A stretch of DNA of 15,020 bases from Deltaproteobacteria bacterium (GCA_021780585.1 JAJXYM010000250.1:1-15020), one strand, 5' to 3'; positions 1 through 7,039 are shown, counted from the stretch's first letter. Translations and numbers: made by a program. The notes: generated from the letters alone by a model not told the origin.

Positions 1-3
1 GAC

Positions 4-23
4 GCCGGGAAGTCACGCCCGGC
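4..23. repeat. Short inverted repeat, degenerate member of the left-end hairpin cluster
   Basis: GCCGGG (4-9) and CCCGGC (18-23) are perfect inverted arms around an 8-base loop. The arms match the inner part of the longer hairpins at 83-105 and 156-178, so this looks like a decayed or related copy. It lies in the non-coding stretch left of the secreted-protein gene. Confidence 0.4.
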
Positions 24-47
24 TGGTCCGAGACTCCAAAGGACGTC

Positions 48-70
48 ACCCTCGGGCTTGACCCGAGGGT
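48..70. repeat. Palindromic hairpin repeat (9-base arms, CTTGA loop)
   Basis: Arms ACCCTCGGG (48-56) and CCCGAGGGT (62-70) are perfectly complementary around the loop CTTGA. That loop is the reverse complement of the TCAAG loop in the next two hairpins, so this unit looks like a related element in the opposite orientation with diverged arms. REP-like intergenic hairpins of this general form are common in proteobacterial genomes. Confidence 0.7.
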
Positions 71-80
71 CCATCGACGT

Positions 81-110
81 GGATTGCCGGGTCAAGCCCG
101 GCAATGACGG
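81..110. repeat. 30-base repeat, copy 1, containing a 9-base-arm hairpin
   Basis: This 30-base unit is identical to 154-183. Inside it, ATTGCCGGG (83-91) and CCCGGCAAT (97-105) pair perfectly around the loop TCAAG. The unit ends in GACGG, and a partial GACGG echo follows at 115-119. Its form is that of a dispersed REP-like intergenic repeat. Confidence 0.8.
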
Positions 111-153
111 GCATGACGGCGCAATCACTGAAGCGGGCGCCGCGAGGCGAGAC

Positions 154-183
154 GGATTGCCGGGTCAAGCCCGGCAATGACGG
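154..183. repeat. 30-base repeat, copy 2, containing a 9-base-arm hairpin
   Basis: This is a perfect copy of 81-110, 73 bases further on start to start. The hairpin arms are at 156-164 and 170-178. Flanking bases differ (T versus C before, G versus A after), so the identity stops exactly at 30 bases. Two copies with a 43-base gap do not make a CRISPR array, because the repeat is an almost complete palindrome and no cas gene is near. Confidence 0.8.
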
Positions 184-233
184 AAGGATCGAACCGGCAA
201 GACGACCAGGCCGCGGATTAATTCGCCGGAATT

Positions 234-267
234 AAAAACGGCGAAGGGCCGGAATGACCCCTCGCCG
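234..267 (-). terminator. Rho-independent terminator of the secreted-protein gene
   Basis: Read on the minus strand, CGGCGAGGGG (267-258) pairs with CCCTTCGCCG (248-239), ten pairs with one G-U, around a nine-base loop. It is followed directly by TTTTT (238-234). It starts 31 bases after the stop codon of the gene at 298-1197. Hairpin plus T-run in the right orientation and place make this the clearest terminator in the window. Confidence 0.85.
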
Positions 268-297
268 GTTGAGAGCGAGCTAAGCGGACGCTGGTTA

Positions 298-1197
298 TCA
301 GTCGTTGCAGCCAACGGAAAGCGAAATCTGCGTGGGAAAGAAATTGAGGCGCAGATTCGGCCCGATATTGGTGTCGCCTTCGCAGATCAGCGCGCCGTTG
401 GCGGTCACGCCGCTGCCGAGCGTGCATCCGGCGTTCTCGGATTCGATCGTGCCGTTGAGCACGGAGGAATTCTGCACGTTCAGGGAATTGCCCGTGATGT
501 AGACGTTCTGCGGCTGAAGTCCGCCAGAGAGCAGGATGTGCGAGCCGTAGCCCATCGTGAGACCGCCGTCATTGAGAACGACCACCTGGTCGTACTGTCC
601 GCCGGAAAGGATCAGAGTGCCCGAACCGCCGATAGTGATGCCGGCGTCCACGTAAATCACGTTCAGGCCGCCGGAGACAGTGTCAGTGACGGTGAAGGAT
701 TTGCTGGCCGCAACGTTAATCGATGAGAAAGACTGGGTGTACGACTGGTTCCAGGCCGCGCACTCGAAGGTTTCCTCGTCGTTCTCGGCATTTTCAACAT
801 TTGTGAGATTCGTGCTGCTGCCATCGGTGCTCTGCTCGTCGCAGCTCGCGCCTTTGCCGAGACTGATCGAGCCGCCGCTGTCGGTCGCGCATTCGCCGAC
901 CACCGTGGTGTAGTTGCCGATTTGCAACACGCCGCCGTCGCCATCGTTGTCCTGAACGACATTGCGCGAGTAGACGGAATTGTTGCCCAGCGTGACCGTG
1001 CCGTCGTCCACTCCAATATCGCCCGGCGTGCCGCTCATCACGGCGACGTTGCCGATGTTAACGTTGCCGCTGCCGTCGAGGAACAGCGCGAAGTTGGACA
1101 AGGCGCCGATCGTGGTTTGCGCGCGCGCGTTGGCTCCCATCAGCGCCCACGATCCGAAGGCGAGCGCCGCTCCTGCCAGAATCAGACGTTTTTTCAT
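298..1197 (-). CDS. Secreted Gly/Asn-rich protein, probable beta-solenoid, function unknown
   Basis: The product is 299 residues. Residues 1-26 are a classic Sec signal peptide: MKKR, a hydrophobic core, then ANARA before Gln27, which fits signal peptidase I cleavage at Ala-Arg-Ala. The mature part is rich in Gly, Asn, Ser, Thr and Val, with recurring short strands ending in Gly or Asn-Gly turns (for example GNVNIGNVAV, DGTVTLGNNS, GGSISLGKGA). This is the look of a right-handed beta-helix or similar solenoid. Six Cys remain after cleavage, enough for three disulfides, so it probably sits in the periplasm, on the surface or outside the cell. The ATG at 1197 was chosen over the longer frame from 1239 because it has a strong ribosome site seven bases upstream and begins exactly at the signal peptide. 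It is monocistronic, with its own terminator at 234-267. I do not recognise the family; an adhesin, an ice-binding-like protein or an appendage component are possibilities only. Confidence 0.8.
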   Translation of the reverse strand: MKKRLILAGAALAFGSWALMGANARAQTTIGALSNFALFLDGSGNVNIGNVAVMSGTPGDIGVDDGTVTLGNNSVYSRNVVQDNDGDGGVLQIGNYTTVVGECATDSGGSISLGKGASCDEQSTDGSSTNLTNVENAENDEETFECAAWNQSYTQSFSSINVAASKSFTVTDTVSGGLNVIYVDAGITIGGSGTLILSGGQYDQVVVLNDGGLTMGYGSHILLSGGLQPQNVYITGNSLNVQNSSVLNGTIESENAGCTLGSGVTANGALICEGDTNIGPNLRLNFFPTQISLSVGCND

Positions 1198-1200
1198 ACT

Positions 1201-1209
1201 CCCCCTCCC
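1201..1209 (-). promoter_or_regulatory. Strong ribosome binding site that fixes the start at 1197
   Basis: The minus strand reads GGGAGGGGG, then AGT, then ATG. The GGAG core lies seven bases before the ATG. This supports 1197 as the start and makes the 14-residue extension to 1239 unlikely. Confidence 0.8.
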
Positions 1210-1321
1210 GAATTCGGGTAGTGCGGACCTGTCTACCAAGAAATGCCCAAGGTAGCAAGTCGTTTCATGAAAGGTTTCGTGATTCGTGCTTTAAGCCTTG
1301 AATAATGCTGATTCAGAATCA
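1207..1321. promoter_or_regulatory. Upstream region of the secreted-protein gene with three palindromes
   Basis: Three perfect palindromes lie between the ribosome site and the end of the neighbouring glycosyltransferase gene. They are CCCGAATTCGGG at 1207-1218, TTTCATGAAA at 1263-1272, and TGATTC-A-GAATCA at 1309-1321. This stretch is more AT-rich than the surrounding genes and must contain the promoter. I cannot assign -35 and -10 boxes with confidence. The palindromes could be operator sites, or the first could fold in the 5' leader; both are inference. Confidence 0.4.
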
Positions 1322-1401
1322 ATCGTTAGTCATCGCCGGATTATGATTATGACGCGGTGGCAGGCGTCAATTATGAGAATCTGAGGTCGGCGGCGCGTGG
1401 C

Positions 1402-3075
1402 TCAACTCGCAGGGAGCGAAGCGGGCGGGCGGCGGACGGCGTAGGCGGGACCGCGCCGCAACAGGACGAGGCGTGGACGGCCCGAGGAGGTGGTCAGGAC
1501 GGGGCGCAAATCGAGCGCCTGCGACTGGATCCGGCTCCATACGTCAAGCGGAACCAGAACGTAGCCGGGCGGCGCGTCGCCAAGTTTGCCGTCGATTCGT
1601 GGCGCCAGGCGATGGAGGTAGAAGAGCAGGGGCGCTGGCTCGTCCTCGAAGCGATAGAGGTAGAGCGGCTCGGCGGGACCGACCACGCGATTGATTTCGG
1701 CGGCGGCGGCGCGGAAGGAATCGTTGGCGCAATCGCGGACTTCCATGCGCGGCAGATAGAGGAAGTTCACCGCGAGCATCGCGAACGCGGCGGCGACGGT
1801 CGCGGCGCGCAGGCAGCGGCCGGCGCGGCGGCGGGCGATCCGCGTCAGCCACCAGGCGATCACGATCGCGAGCAGGGGCCATACCGGCAGCAGATAGGCG
1901 CGGCGTTTGTAGGCGGCGATCGAGAAGAAGACGAGCGTGGTGAGATAGAAAATCGCGCCGAGCCTGACGACCGCGCGGGCGCGCGCCGCCGCGAGCGGAT
2001 CGGACGCCGCCGCCGGCGAGTCGAGCGCCGGCAGGAACATCATGCGCACGCTGGCGACGAAAGAGAGCGGATTCTGGCGCGGCCGGCGGGGAGGATCGGC
2101 GGACGCGGCGCGGTCGGACGAGTCGCGAGCGCGGCGCAGCGCGGCATAGACGGCGATCGGCGCGAGCAGACTGAACGGGACCGAGTTGAACAGCAGCGGC
2201 TTGACGTAGTACCACGGCGGCATCGCGCCCAGTGCGCCGAAGAAGCGGCCGAAGTTCTCGCTGCCGATCTGGCGATCGAGAAAGCCGTAGCGGCGGCCGA
2301 AGAGACAGGCGGCGTACCAACTGGCGCCGAGCGCGATCGTCGTGGCGACCGGACCGGGGGTCGCGAGGCGCAGGAGCTCGCGCCAGCGGCGTTCGCCGAC
2401 GAGGAAGATCGCGATCGCCAGCGCGGGCAGGATCGCGCCCACCGGACCCTTCGCGAGCACGCCGAGGCCGAGCGCGGCGGCGAGCAGATAGCGCGTCGCG
2501 TGGGGACCGCGCGAATCGCCGGGCGCCGGATCGCCGGTGACAGTCCGCGGCGCGTACCACCACAGGAAGGCGCACAGCGCGAGCGTTTCGCAGAACGCCA
2601 GGGTCATATCGACGCGGCCGATCCGCGCGTTTTCGACGTATTGGTACGACGCGGCCAGGATCAGACCGGCGAGCGTCGCGACTGACGGGCCGAGAAAATC
2701 GATCGCCAGCGCGATCGTCAGGACGACGCCGGCGATCGCGTAAAGCGCGGTTGGCAACCGCAAGTTCCACGCGGTAACGCGATCGATTCCGGCGAGCCGA
2801 TCGATCGCGACCGCCGTCCAATGGAACAGCGGCGGCTTGTACATCGGGGCGACGCCGTTCTCGAGCGGAAAGAGCAGTCTGCCATGCTCGACCATCTGCT
2901 GGAGGAAGACCGCCTCGACGGCCTCGTTGGCGCCACACACGTCGGCCGCGCCGAGCCGATTCAGGCTGACGGCCGAAATCGCGAGAATCACCGCGGCGAG
3001 CGCGAGGCGCTGGCGCCAGTTGAGCGGCGCGCGGCTGAATCGGGCGGACGAAGCGGGAGGGGCGGACGAATCCAT
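1402..3075 (-). CDS. GT39-type (ArnT/PMT-like) integral membrane glycosyltransferase
   Basis: The product is 557 residues with a short N-terminal tail, then many hydrophobic spans (first about residues 22-42, others through about residue 410) and a soluble C-terminal part. The first periplasmic loop has the family layout: GANEAVEA at 49-56 with acidic Glu51 and Glu54, then YKPPLFHW at 79-86. Enzymes of this family (PMT, ArnT) move a sugar from a polyprenyl-phosphate donor to a lipid or protein acceptor on the outer face of the inner membrane. Donor and acceptor cannot be read from the sequence. ArnT and PMT enzymes usually have an Asp beside the first loop Glu; here Asn50 precedes Glu51. The start is an ATG with no clear ribosome site. 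The gene is 57 bases downstream of the acetyltransferase gene and may share its transcript. A second, diverged member lies at 7200-8993. Confidence 0.85.
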   Translation of the reverse strand: MDSSAPPASSARFSRAPLNWRQRLALAAVILAISAVSLNRLGAADVCGANEAVEAVFLQQMVEHGRLLFPLENGVAPMYKPPLFHWTAVAIDRLAGIDRVTAWNLRLPTALYAIAGVVLTIALAIDFLGPSVATLAGLILAASYQYVENARIGRVDMTLAFCETLALCAFLWWYAPRTVTGDPAPGDSRGPHATRYLLAAALGLGVLAKGPVGAILPALAIAIFLVGERRWRELLRLATPGPVATTIALGASWYAACLFGRRYGFLDRQIGSENFGRFFGALGAMPPWYYVKPLLFNSVPFSLLAPIAVYAALRRARDSSDRAASADPPRRPRQNPLSFVASVRMMFLPALDSPAAASDPLAAARARAVVRLGAIFYLTTLVFFSIAAYKRRAYLLPVWPLLAIVIAWWLTRIARRRAGRCLRAATVAAAFAMLAVNFLYLPRMEVRDCANDSFRAAAAEINRVVGPAEPLYLYRFEDEPAPLLFYLHRLAPRIDGKLGDAPPGYVLVPLDVWSRIQSQALDLRPVLTTSSGRPRLVLLRRGPAYAVRRPPASLPAS

Positions 3076-3132
3076 CGGATCGGCGGAGATCGTAGCGGAT
3101 GGCGCGCGGCAGGGCGACGCGGGCAGCCCGGC

Positions 3133-4314
3133 TCAGGCCAGTTCGCAGCGGAAAATCGTCAGCCGCGCGATCCGGGATTTTTCGTAGCCGCGCCATTTGG
3201 CCGCCGCGACCGTGCCGGGCGCGACCCGGCGGAAACGCGCGCGGCCGAAACGCAGGCGGCCGAAAAAGCGCGCCGCGCGCTCCTCGGAAGTGCAGGCGAA
3301 GACGTAGCGCAGCCGGCGCGCGCGGGCTTCCCCGAGCACCTCGCGCACCAGCTCGGTGGCGACGCCTTCGCCAAGGAAACGGGTGAGGGTATAGAGCGCG
3401 GTGATTTCACCCGCGCGTTCGCGGCGATAGGGTTCGGTGAGCAGCGCGCAGATTCCCGCCAGATGCTCGTCGCCGACGCGATAGCCGAAGCACGAGGGCA
3501 GCAAGGCGGAAATTTCGGCGTCGCCGCGGGGCAGCAGATAGCCTTCGGCCTGACCGCGGCGGATCAGCGTTTCGACCTCCTCGAAGTCGTCGATCGAAAT
3601 TTGCCGGACGTTGGCGTAGCGCTGCTCGGTGAGCAGGGTGCCGCTGCCGAGGAAGCTGAAGAGTTCCTCGTAAACGCCGCGCGGATTGGTCAGATTGACC
3701 GAAGCGACGCCGTCGCGCAGGGCGCGGCGGGCGGCACGGATAATCGCGCGGCGCAACTGGTTGCGTTCAAGACTGAGCGCGCGGCGGATCCGGCGCAAAT
3801 CGACGAAGGAATCGATCTCGCCCTCTTTGTCGCGCAAGCCCCCCGTCCGCTCGAGCATCAGCAGCTTGAAGACGCGCAAGCGGCTGGCGAGTTCCTGGGC
3901 GAAGACCACGAGATCGTCGGGATCGCCGGTTTCGGCGGCGGCGACGACGATCGAGCCGGCGCGTAATCCGGACCAGATTTGCGCGACCGCCGAATCGGGC
4001 GGATAGGGCCGCGTGCGCAAACCCTTGGCGGGATTGAAGGTGGCGGGCGCGGCGGTCAGTATCCGGCCGAGCCGTTTGACCAGTTTCGGCAGCGCGCTGG
4101 CCGACGCGATCACGATACAGCGGGTCTGGTTACGGCGCAGTTCGCGTAAGGTTTTGACCAGGGAATCGAGTTCGCTCAGGCGTTCGCCGCTCGGCGGAAT
4201 CAGGGCGAAGAGCAGGCTCTTGCCGTAAAATTCCTCGAGATAAAAGGTTTTCTCGGTGAAATGGAGCGGGCGCGCTGAAGCCGGCGCCGGGGCGGAAAGT
4301 TCGAGTTCGTTCAA
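3133..4314 (-). CDS. N-acetylglutamate synthase-like protein: degenerate amino acid kinase domain plus GNAT domain (ArgA-like)
   Basis: The product is 393 residues. The N-terminal half (about 20-232) follows the amino acid kinase fold of ArgA/ArgB: a FYGKSLLFAL strand near 29, a RDKEGEIDSF segment near 161, and GVASVNLTNPRGVYEELFSF then GSGTLLT near 202-229. The usual KYGG-type loop is missing, with ALIPPSG in its place, so kinase-type nucleotide binding is unlikely. The C-terminal half (about 236-391) is a GNAT acetyltransferase with the acetyl-CoA motif R-F-L-G-E-G-V-A at 312-319, a conserved-looking LTEPYRRERAGEITALYT stretch, and KWRGYEKSRI near the end. Classical ArgA acetylates glutamate with acetyl-CoA, the first step of arginine synthesis, and uses the kinase-like half for arginine feedback. 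The start at 4314 is a TTG without a good ribosome site; no in-frame ATG lies nearby, so the N-terminus is uncertain. It sits 140 bases after the Rrf2 gene. Another GNAT substrate is possible. Confidence 0.75.
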   Translation of the reverse strand: MNELELSAPAPASARPLHFTEKTFYLEEFYGKSLLFALIPPSGERLSELDSLVKTLRELRRNQTRCIVIASASALPKLVKRLGRILTAAPATFNPAKGLRTRPYPPDSAVAQIWSGLRAGSIVVAAAETGDPDDLVVFAQELASRLRVFKLLMLERTGGLRDKEGEIDSFVDLRRIRRALSLERNQLRRAIIRAARRALRDGVASVNLTNPRGVYEELFSFLGSGTLLTEQRYANVRQISIDDFEEVETLIRRGQAEGYLLPRGDAEISALLPSCFGYRVGDEHLAGICALLTEPYRRERAGEITALYTLTRFLGEGVATELVREVLGEARARRLRYVFACTSEERAARFFGRLRFGRARFRRVAPGTVAAAKWRGYEKSRIARLTIFRCELA

Positions 4315-4379
4315 CGGGGAAGTCCGGTCCTTACGCAGGTAGTAGCGCGGCGCGGGCGGCGACCCGCGAACGCGGCTCC

Positions 4380-4424
4380 CACGGCTCGCCGGAGCAAAGC
4401 GCGCGGGCGCGAAACCGAGCCGTG
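4380..4424. repeat. 9-base inverted repeat between the Rrf2 and acetyltransferase genes
   Basis: CACGGCTCG (4380-4388) and CGAGCCGTG (4416-4424) are perfect inverted arms separated by 27 bases. No T-run follows on either side, so it is not a standard terminator. It could be a processing or attenuation hairpin within the leftward transcript. The rest of the 140-base gap shows nothing recognisable. Confidence 0.4.
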
Positions 4425-4454
4425 ACGGCGTTCAAGTGCGGCGCGCCGACCCGA

Positions 4455-4949
4455 TCAGTTCTTGGCCGACGCGGCCAGCGCGACTGACGACGGTCGGAGC
4501 GACGCGAGCGCGGCTGCCGCTCCCAGCGCCGGGCTCGACGGCCGCGACAGCGCGATCTCGCTGATCGTGGTGTGCGAGAAGATATCGAGCAGCATCCGCT
4601 GGCCCTCCTCCCATACGCGGAACATCCGGCAGGTCGGTTGCAGACTGCATTGCGGCGCTCCTTCGACGCATAGATTCAGCGCGATCGGGCCTTCGACCGC
4701 CTCGATCACGTCGCGGAAGGAGATCGTCTCGGGCGGGCGGGCGAGCTGATAGCCGCCGCCGGGACCGCGGCGCGCGCGCACCAGTCCGCGGCGCATCAGG
4801 TCGCGGATCACCTTTTCGAGATAATACTTCGGAATATGCTCCTGGCGGGCGATTTCGGAGCCGCGCGCGACGCCCGCGGGATTATCCGCCAGATGGATCA
4901 TGGCGCGGAGCGCGTATTCGATCTTGCGCGGTATCTGCATCAGGCTCAT
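4455..4949 (-). CDS. Rrf2-family transcriptional regulator with an Fe-S cysteine triad
   Basis: The product is 164 residues. Residues 1-75 form the Rrf2 winged helix: IEYALRAMIHLA near 10-21, IARQEHIPKYYLEKVIRDL as recognition helices near 33-51, and the wing RARRGPGGGYQLARPP at 58-73. Cys94, Cys101 and Cys107 (spacing CX6CX5C) match the cluster-ligand triad of IscR and NsrR-type members, so an Fe-S cluster sensing iron, redox or nitric oxide is likely. The tail after about 135 is Ala/Ser-rich and longer than usual. The ATG overlaps the ribE stop as ATGA, and GGAG lies seven bases upstream of it, which favours this start over the ATG three codons later. The overlap implies translational coupling with riboflavin synthase. 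Targets are unknown; self-regulation and control of the ribE block are plausible. Confidence 0.9.
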   Translation of the reverse strand: MSLMQIPRKIEYALRAMIHLADNPAGVARGSEIARQEHIPKYYLEKVIRDLMRRGLVRARRGPGGGYQLARPPETISFRDVIEAVEGPIALNLCVEGAPQCSLQPTCRMFRVWEEGQRMLLDIFSHTTISEIALSRPSSPALGAAAALASLRPSSVALAASAKN

Positions 4950-5608
4950 AACGCGTCTCCGATCGGCGGGGCGGGCGCGATTCGTGCGCGCGCCGGCCCG
5001 AGTTTGCGGCCGTTGCGGGAAGCGGGACCCAGAATCCGCTCGACGTACTTGACCAGCAGGTCGCTTTCGACGTTGACCCGATCGCCCGGGCCCTTGCGCC
5101 CGAGCGTGGTCATTTTCAGCGTATGGGGTATCAGGGCGACCGAAAAACGCCGGCCGCGAATCTTGAACACGGTCAGGCTCACGCCGTCGAGCGTGACCGA
5201 GCCTTTCTCGACCAGGTAGCGCGCCTGCGCGGCCGGAACTTCAAAAGTATAAAGGCGCGAATCGCCCTCGGGCACGATCGAAACGATCCGGCCGACGCCG
5301 TCGACGTGGCCGGAGACCAGATGGCCGCCGATCAGCTTGTCGAGCGTCAGGCAGCGTTCGAGATTGACGCGGTCGCCCGGCTTCAAATCGCCGAGCACGG
5401 TGCGGCGCAGGGACTCCGCCGACACGTCCATCATGATCGTTCCCTTGCCTTTGGCGGTGACGGTCATGCAGGCGCCATTGATCGCGATCGATTCGCCGAG
5501 CTTGATGCGTGCGGTCGGCAGCGCGGTGCGAAGCGTCAGGACGGCGCCGGCGGGGGAGCCTTTGATCGCGGCGACCGTGCCGAGGTCTTCGATAATTCCG
5601 GTGAACAT
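4946..5608 (-). CDS. ribE: Riboflavin synthase, alpha subunit
   Basis: The product is 220 residues. It catalyses dismutation of two 6,7-dimethyl-8-ribityllumazine molecules to riboflavin and a pyrimidinedione, the last step of riboflavin synthesis, in the cytoplasm as a trimer. The hallmark start MFTGIIEDLG is present. Two lumazine-binding domains are seen: residues about 1-95 (ESIAINGACMTV at 39-50) and about 97-190 (GGHLVSGHVDG at 94-104, GSVTLDGVSLTV at 136-147, NVESDLLVKYVER at 179-191). The last 25 residues are a basic, Ala/Pro-rich tail beyond the family core. It is the first gene of the leftward block and its stop overlaps the Rrf2 start by four bases. The 147-base upstream gap, shared with the divergent hydrolase gene, shows no FMN riboswitch. 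The symbol is ribE in most genomes and ribC in E. coli. Confidence 0.97.
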   Translation of the reverse strand: MFTGIIEDLGTVAAIKGSPAGAVLTLRTALPTARIKLGESIAINGACMTVTAKGKGTIMMDVSAESLRRTVLGDLKPGDRVNLERCLTLDKLIGGHLVSGHVDGVGRIVSIVPEGDSRLYTFEVPAAQARYLVEKGSVTLDGVSLTVFKIRGRRFSVALIPHTLKMTTLGRKGPGDRVNVESDLLVKYVERILGPASRNGRKLGPARARIAPAPPIGDAL

Positions 5609-5755
5609 TACGCGCCTGGAGCGGCAAATACTCCTGAAAAATCATAATTATTTCGGCGCGCGATCGCAACCGCCCGCCCCCGATAGCCGGCGCGATCGAC
5701 GGCGCGAGTTGCGCGAACGAGCGAGCGAGTCGGATAATCCGGCGCGGGCGCGAAC
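5609..5755. promoter_or_regulatory. Divergent intergenic region between ribE and the MBL-fold hydrolase
   Basis: These 147 bases must hold the promoters for both divergent genes. The ribE-proximal part, around 5635-5655, is AT-rich (AATCATAATTATTTCGG), while the rest is GC-rich. Neither gene has a strong ribosome site; AGG eight bases or so before ribE is the best. I cannot assign -35 and -10 boxes, and no riboswitch-like core was seen. Confidence 0.4.
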
Positions 5756-7039
5756 ATGGGCATCGTCAGGGAACAGGCCGAAAAATTCTGGAACGGCGAA
5801 ATCACCGTCCTCGATCAACATCCATTAACCCCGACCGGCGACAGCGAAGAGGTCGCGGCGGGCGTGATGTTCTATCGCTGGTTCGCCAACTTCACGGCGG
5901 TGCGCACCGACGAGGGGATCGTGCTGATCGACACGGGCGCCTGGTTCAATCAGGACGAGACCGTGCGGATGGTGCGGCGGTTCGCGCCGGACCGGATCAA
6001 CACGGCGATTTACACGCACGGCCATGTCGATCACGCGCTCGGGATGGCGGCGTTCGCGGCGGAAGGCCAGAAGAACCACGTGGCGCGGGCGCGCGTGGTG
6101 GGACATCGCGCGGTCGCTGCCCGTTTCGATCGCTACAAGCGCACTTCCGGCTATAACGGGCTAATCAATGGGCGGCAATTCGGCGCGGCCGCGGCGTGGC
6201 CGTCCGATTACGTCTATCCCGACACCTATTTCGACGATCGGCTGACGGTCACGGCCGGCGGCGTGAAGTTCGAATGCCATCACGGGCGCGGCGAGACCGA
6301 CGACGCATCCTGGGTCTATATCGCGCAGCGCAAGACGCTGTGCACCGGCGACTTCATTATCTGGGCGGCGCCCAACGCGGGTAATCCGCAAAAGGCGCCG
6401 CGCTACGCCCGTGAATGGGCCGAGGCGTTGCGCGCGATGGCGAAAACGGGGGCCGAAGTCCTGCTGCCGGGGCATGGCGTGCCGGTCTTCGGCGCGGTGC
6501 GGATTCGCCAGATGCTCAACGAGACGGCAGAGTATCTGCAGAGTCTCTACGACCAGACGGTCGCGCTGATGAATGCGGGCGCGGCGCTCGACGAAATCGT
6601 CGCGCAGGCCGCCCCGCCGGCGCGGCTGGCCGATCGGCCCTATCTGCGGGCGGTGTATGACGAACCGCAATTTATCGTGCGCAATATCTGGCGGCTGGAG
6701 GGCGGATGGTACGACGGCCGCCCGGCGCATCTGAAGCCCGCGCCGCCAGCGGCGCGGGCCCGCGAAATCGCGACGCTGGCGGGCGGCGCGGACAAGCTGG
6801 TCGCGCGGGCCCGCGAGCGTTTCGCGGCGGGCGAGCTCGCGCTCGCGGCGCATCTGATCGACTGGGCGGTCGACGCCGCGCCCGACGATCGCGCGGCGCA
6901 TGCGGTGCGAGCGGAAATATACGCGGCGCGGGCGGCCGAGGCGCGCGCGACGATGACGCACGGGATTTTCCGCGCCGCTGCGGCCGAGTCGGCGGTCAAA
7001 GCGGGAATTGAATTGCCCGCCGATCCGCGCAAGTTTTAG
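5756..7039 (+). CDS. MBL-fold metallohydrolase with alkylsulfatase dimerisation domain
   Basis: The product is 427 residues. The N-terminal two thirds is a metallo-beta-lactamase fold: VLIDTG at 56-61, the zinc motif THGHVDH at 87-93, ECHHGRGETDD at 173-183 carrying the next metal histidine, TGD at 197-199, and PGH at 238-240. The segment NIWRLEGGWYDGRPAHLKP at 310-328 is the signature of the alkylsulfatase dimerisation domain, followed by an Ala-rich helical part to about 415. Family members such as SdsA1 and BDS1 hydrolyse alkyl sulfates to alcohols and sulfate. This protein lacks the C-terminal sterol-carrier-like domain of those enzymes and has no signal peptide, so a cytoplasmic enzyme with another ester or sulfate substrate is as likely. 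The ATG has no clear ribosome site. It points away from ribE, and the following gene is 160 bases on. Confidence 0.85.
   Translation: MGIVREQAEKFWNGEITVLDQHPLTPTGDSEEVAAGVMFYRWFANFTAVRTDEGIVLIDTGAWFNQDETVRMVRRFAPDRINTAIYTHGHVDHALGMAAFAAEGQKNHVARARVVGHRAVAARFDRYKRTSGYNGLINGRQFGAAAAWPSDYVYPDTYFDDRLTVTAGGVKFECHHGRGETDDASWVYIAQRKTLCTGDFIIWAAPNAGNPQKAPRYAREWAEALRAMAKTGAEVLLPGHGVPVFGAVRIRQMLNETAEYLQSLYDQTVALMNAGAALDEIVAQAAPPARLADRPYLRAVYDEPQFIVRNIWRLEGGWYDGRPAHLKPAPPAARAREIATLAGGADKLVARARERFAAGELALAAHLIDWAVDAAPDDRAAHAVRAEIYAARAAEARATMTHGIFRAAAAESAVKAGIELPADPRKF

Noticed and set aside
81..183. Two 30-base repeats with a 43-base gap, resembling a minimal CRISPR
   Set aside because: Only two copies, each an almost complete palindrome with a related inverted hairpin beside them, and no cas genes. 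A REP-like repeat fits better.
1357..3966. Long plus-strand open frames opposite the glycosyltransferase and acetyltransferase genes (for example 1357-2685 and 2821-3966)
   Set aside because: They are antisense to well-supported genes, have Arg/Gly/Ala-rich composition typical of GC-rich shadow frames, and show no family motifs.
5609..5755. FMN riboswitch before ribE
   Set aside because: No AGGG-GCAGGGTGA-like core or the expected paired elements are visible on the minus strand.
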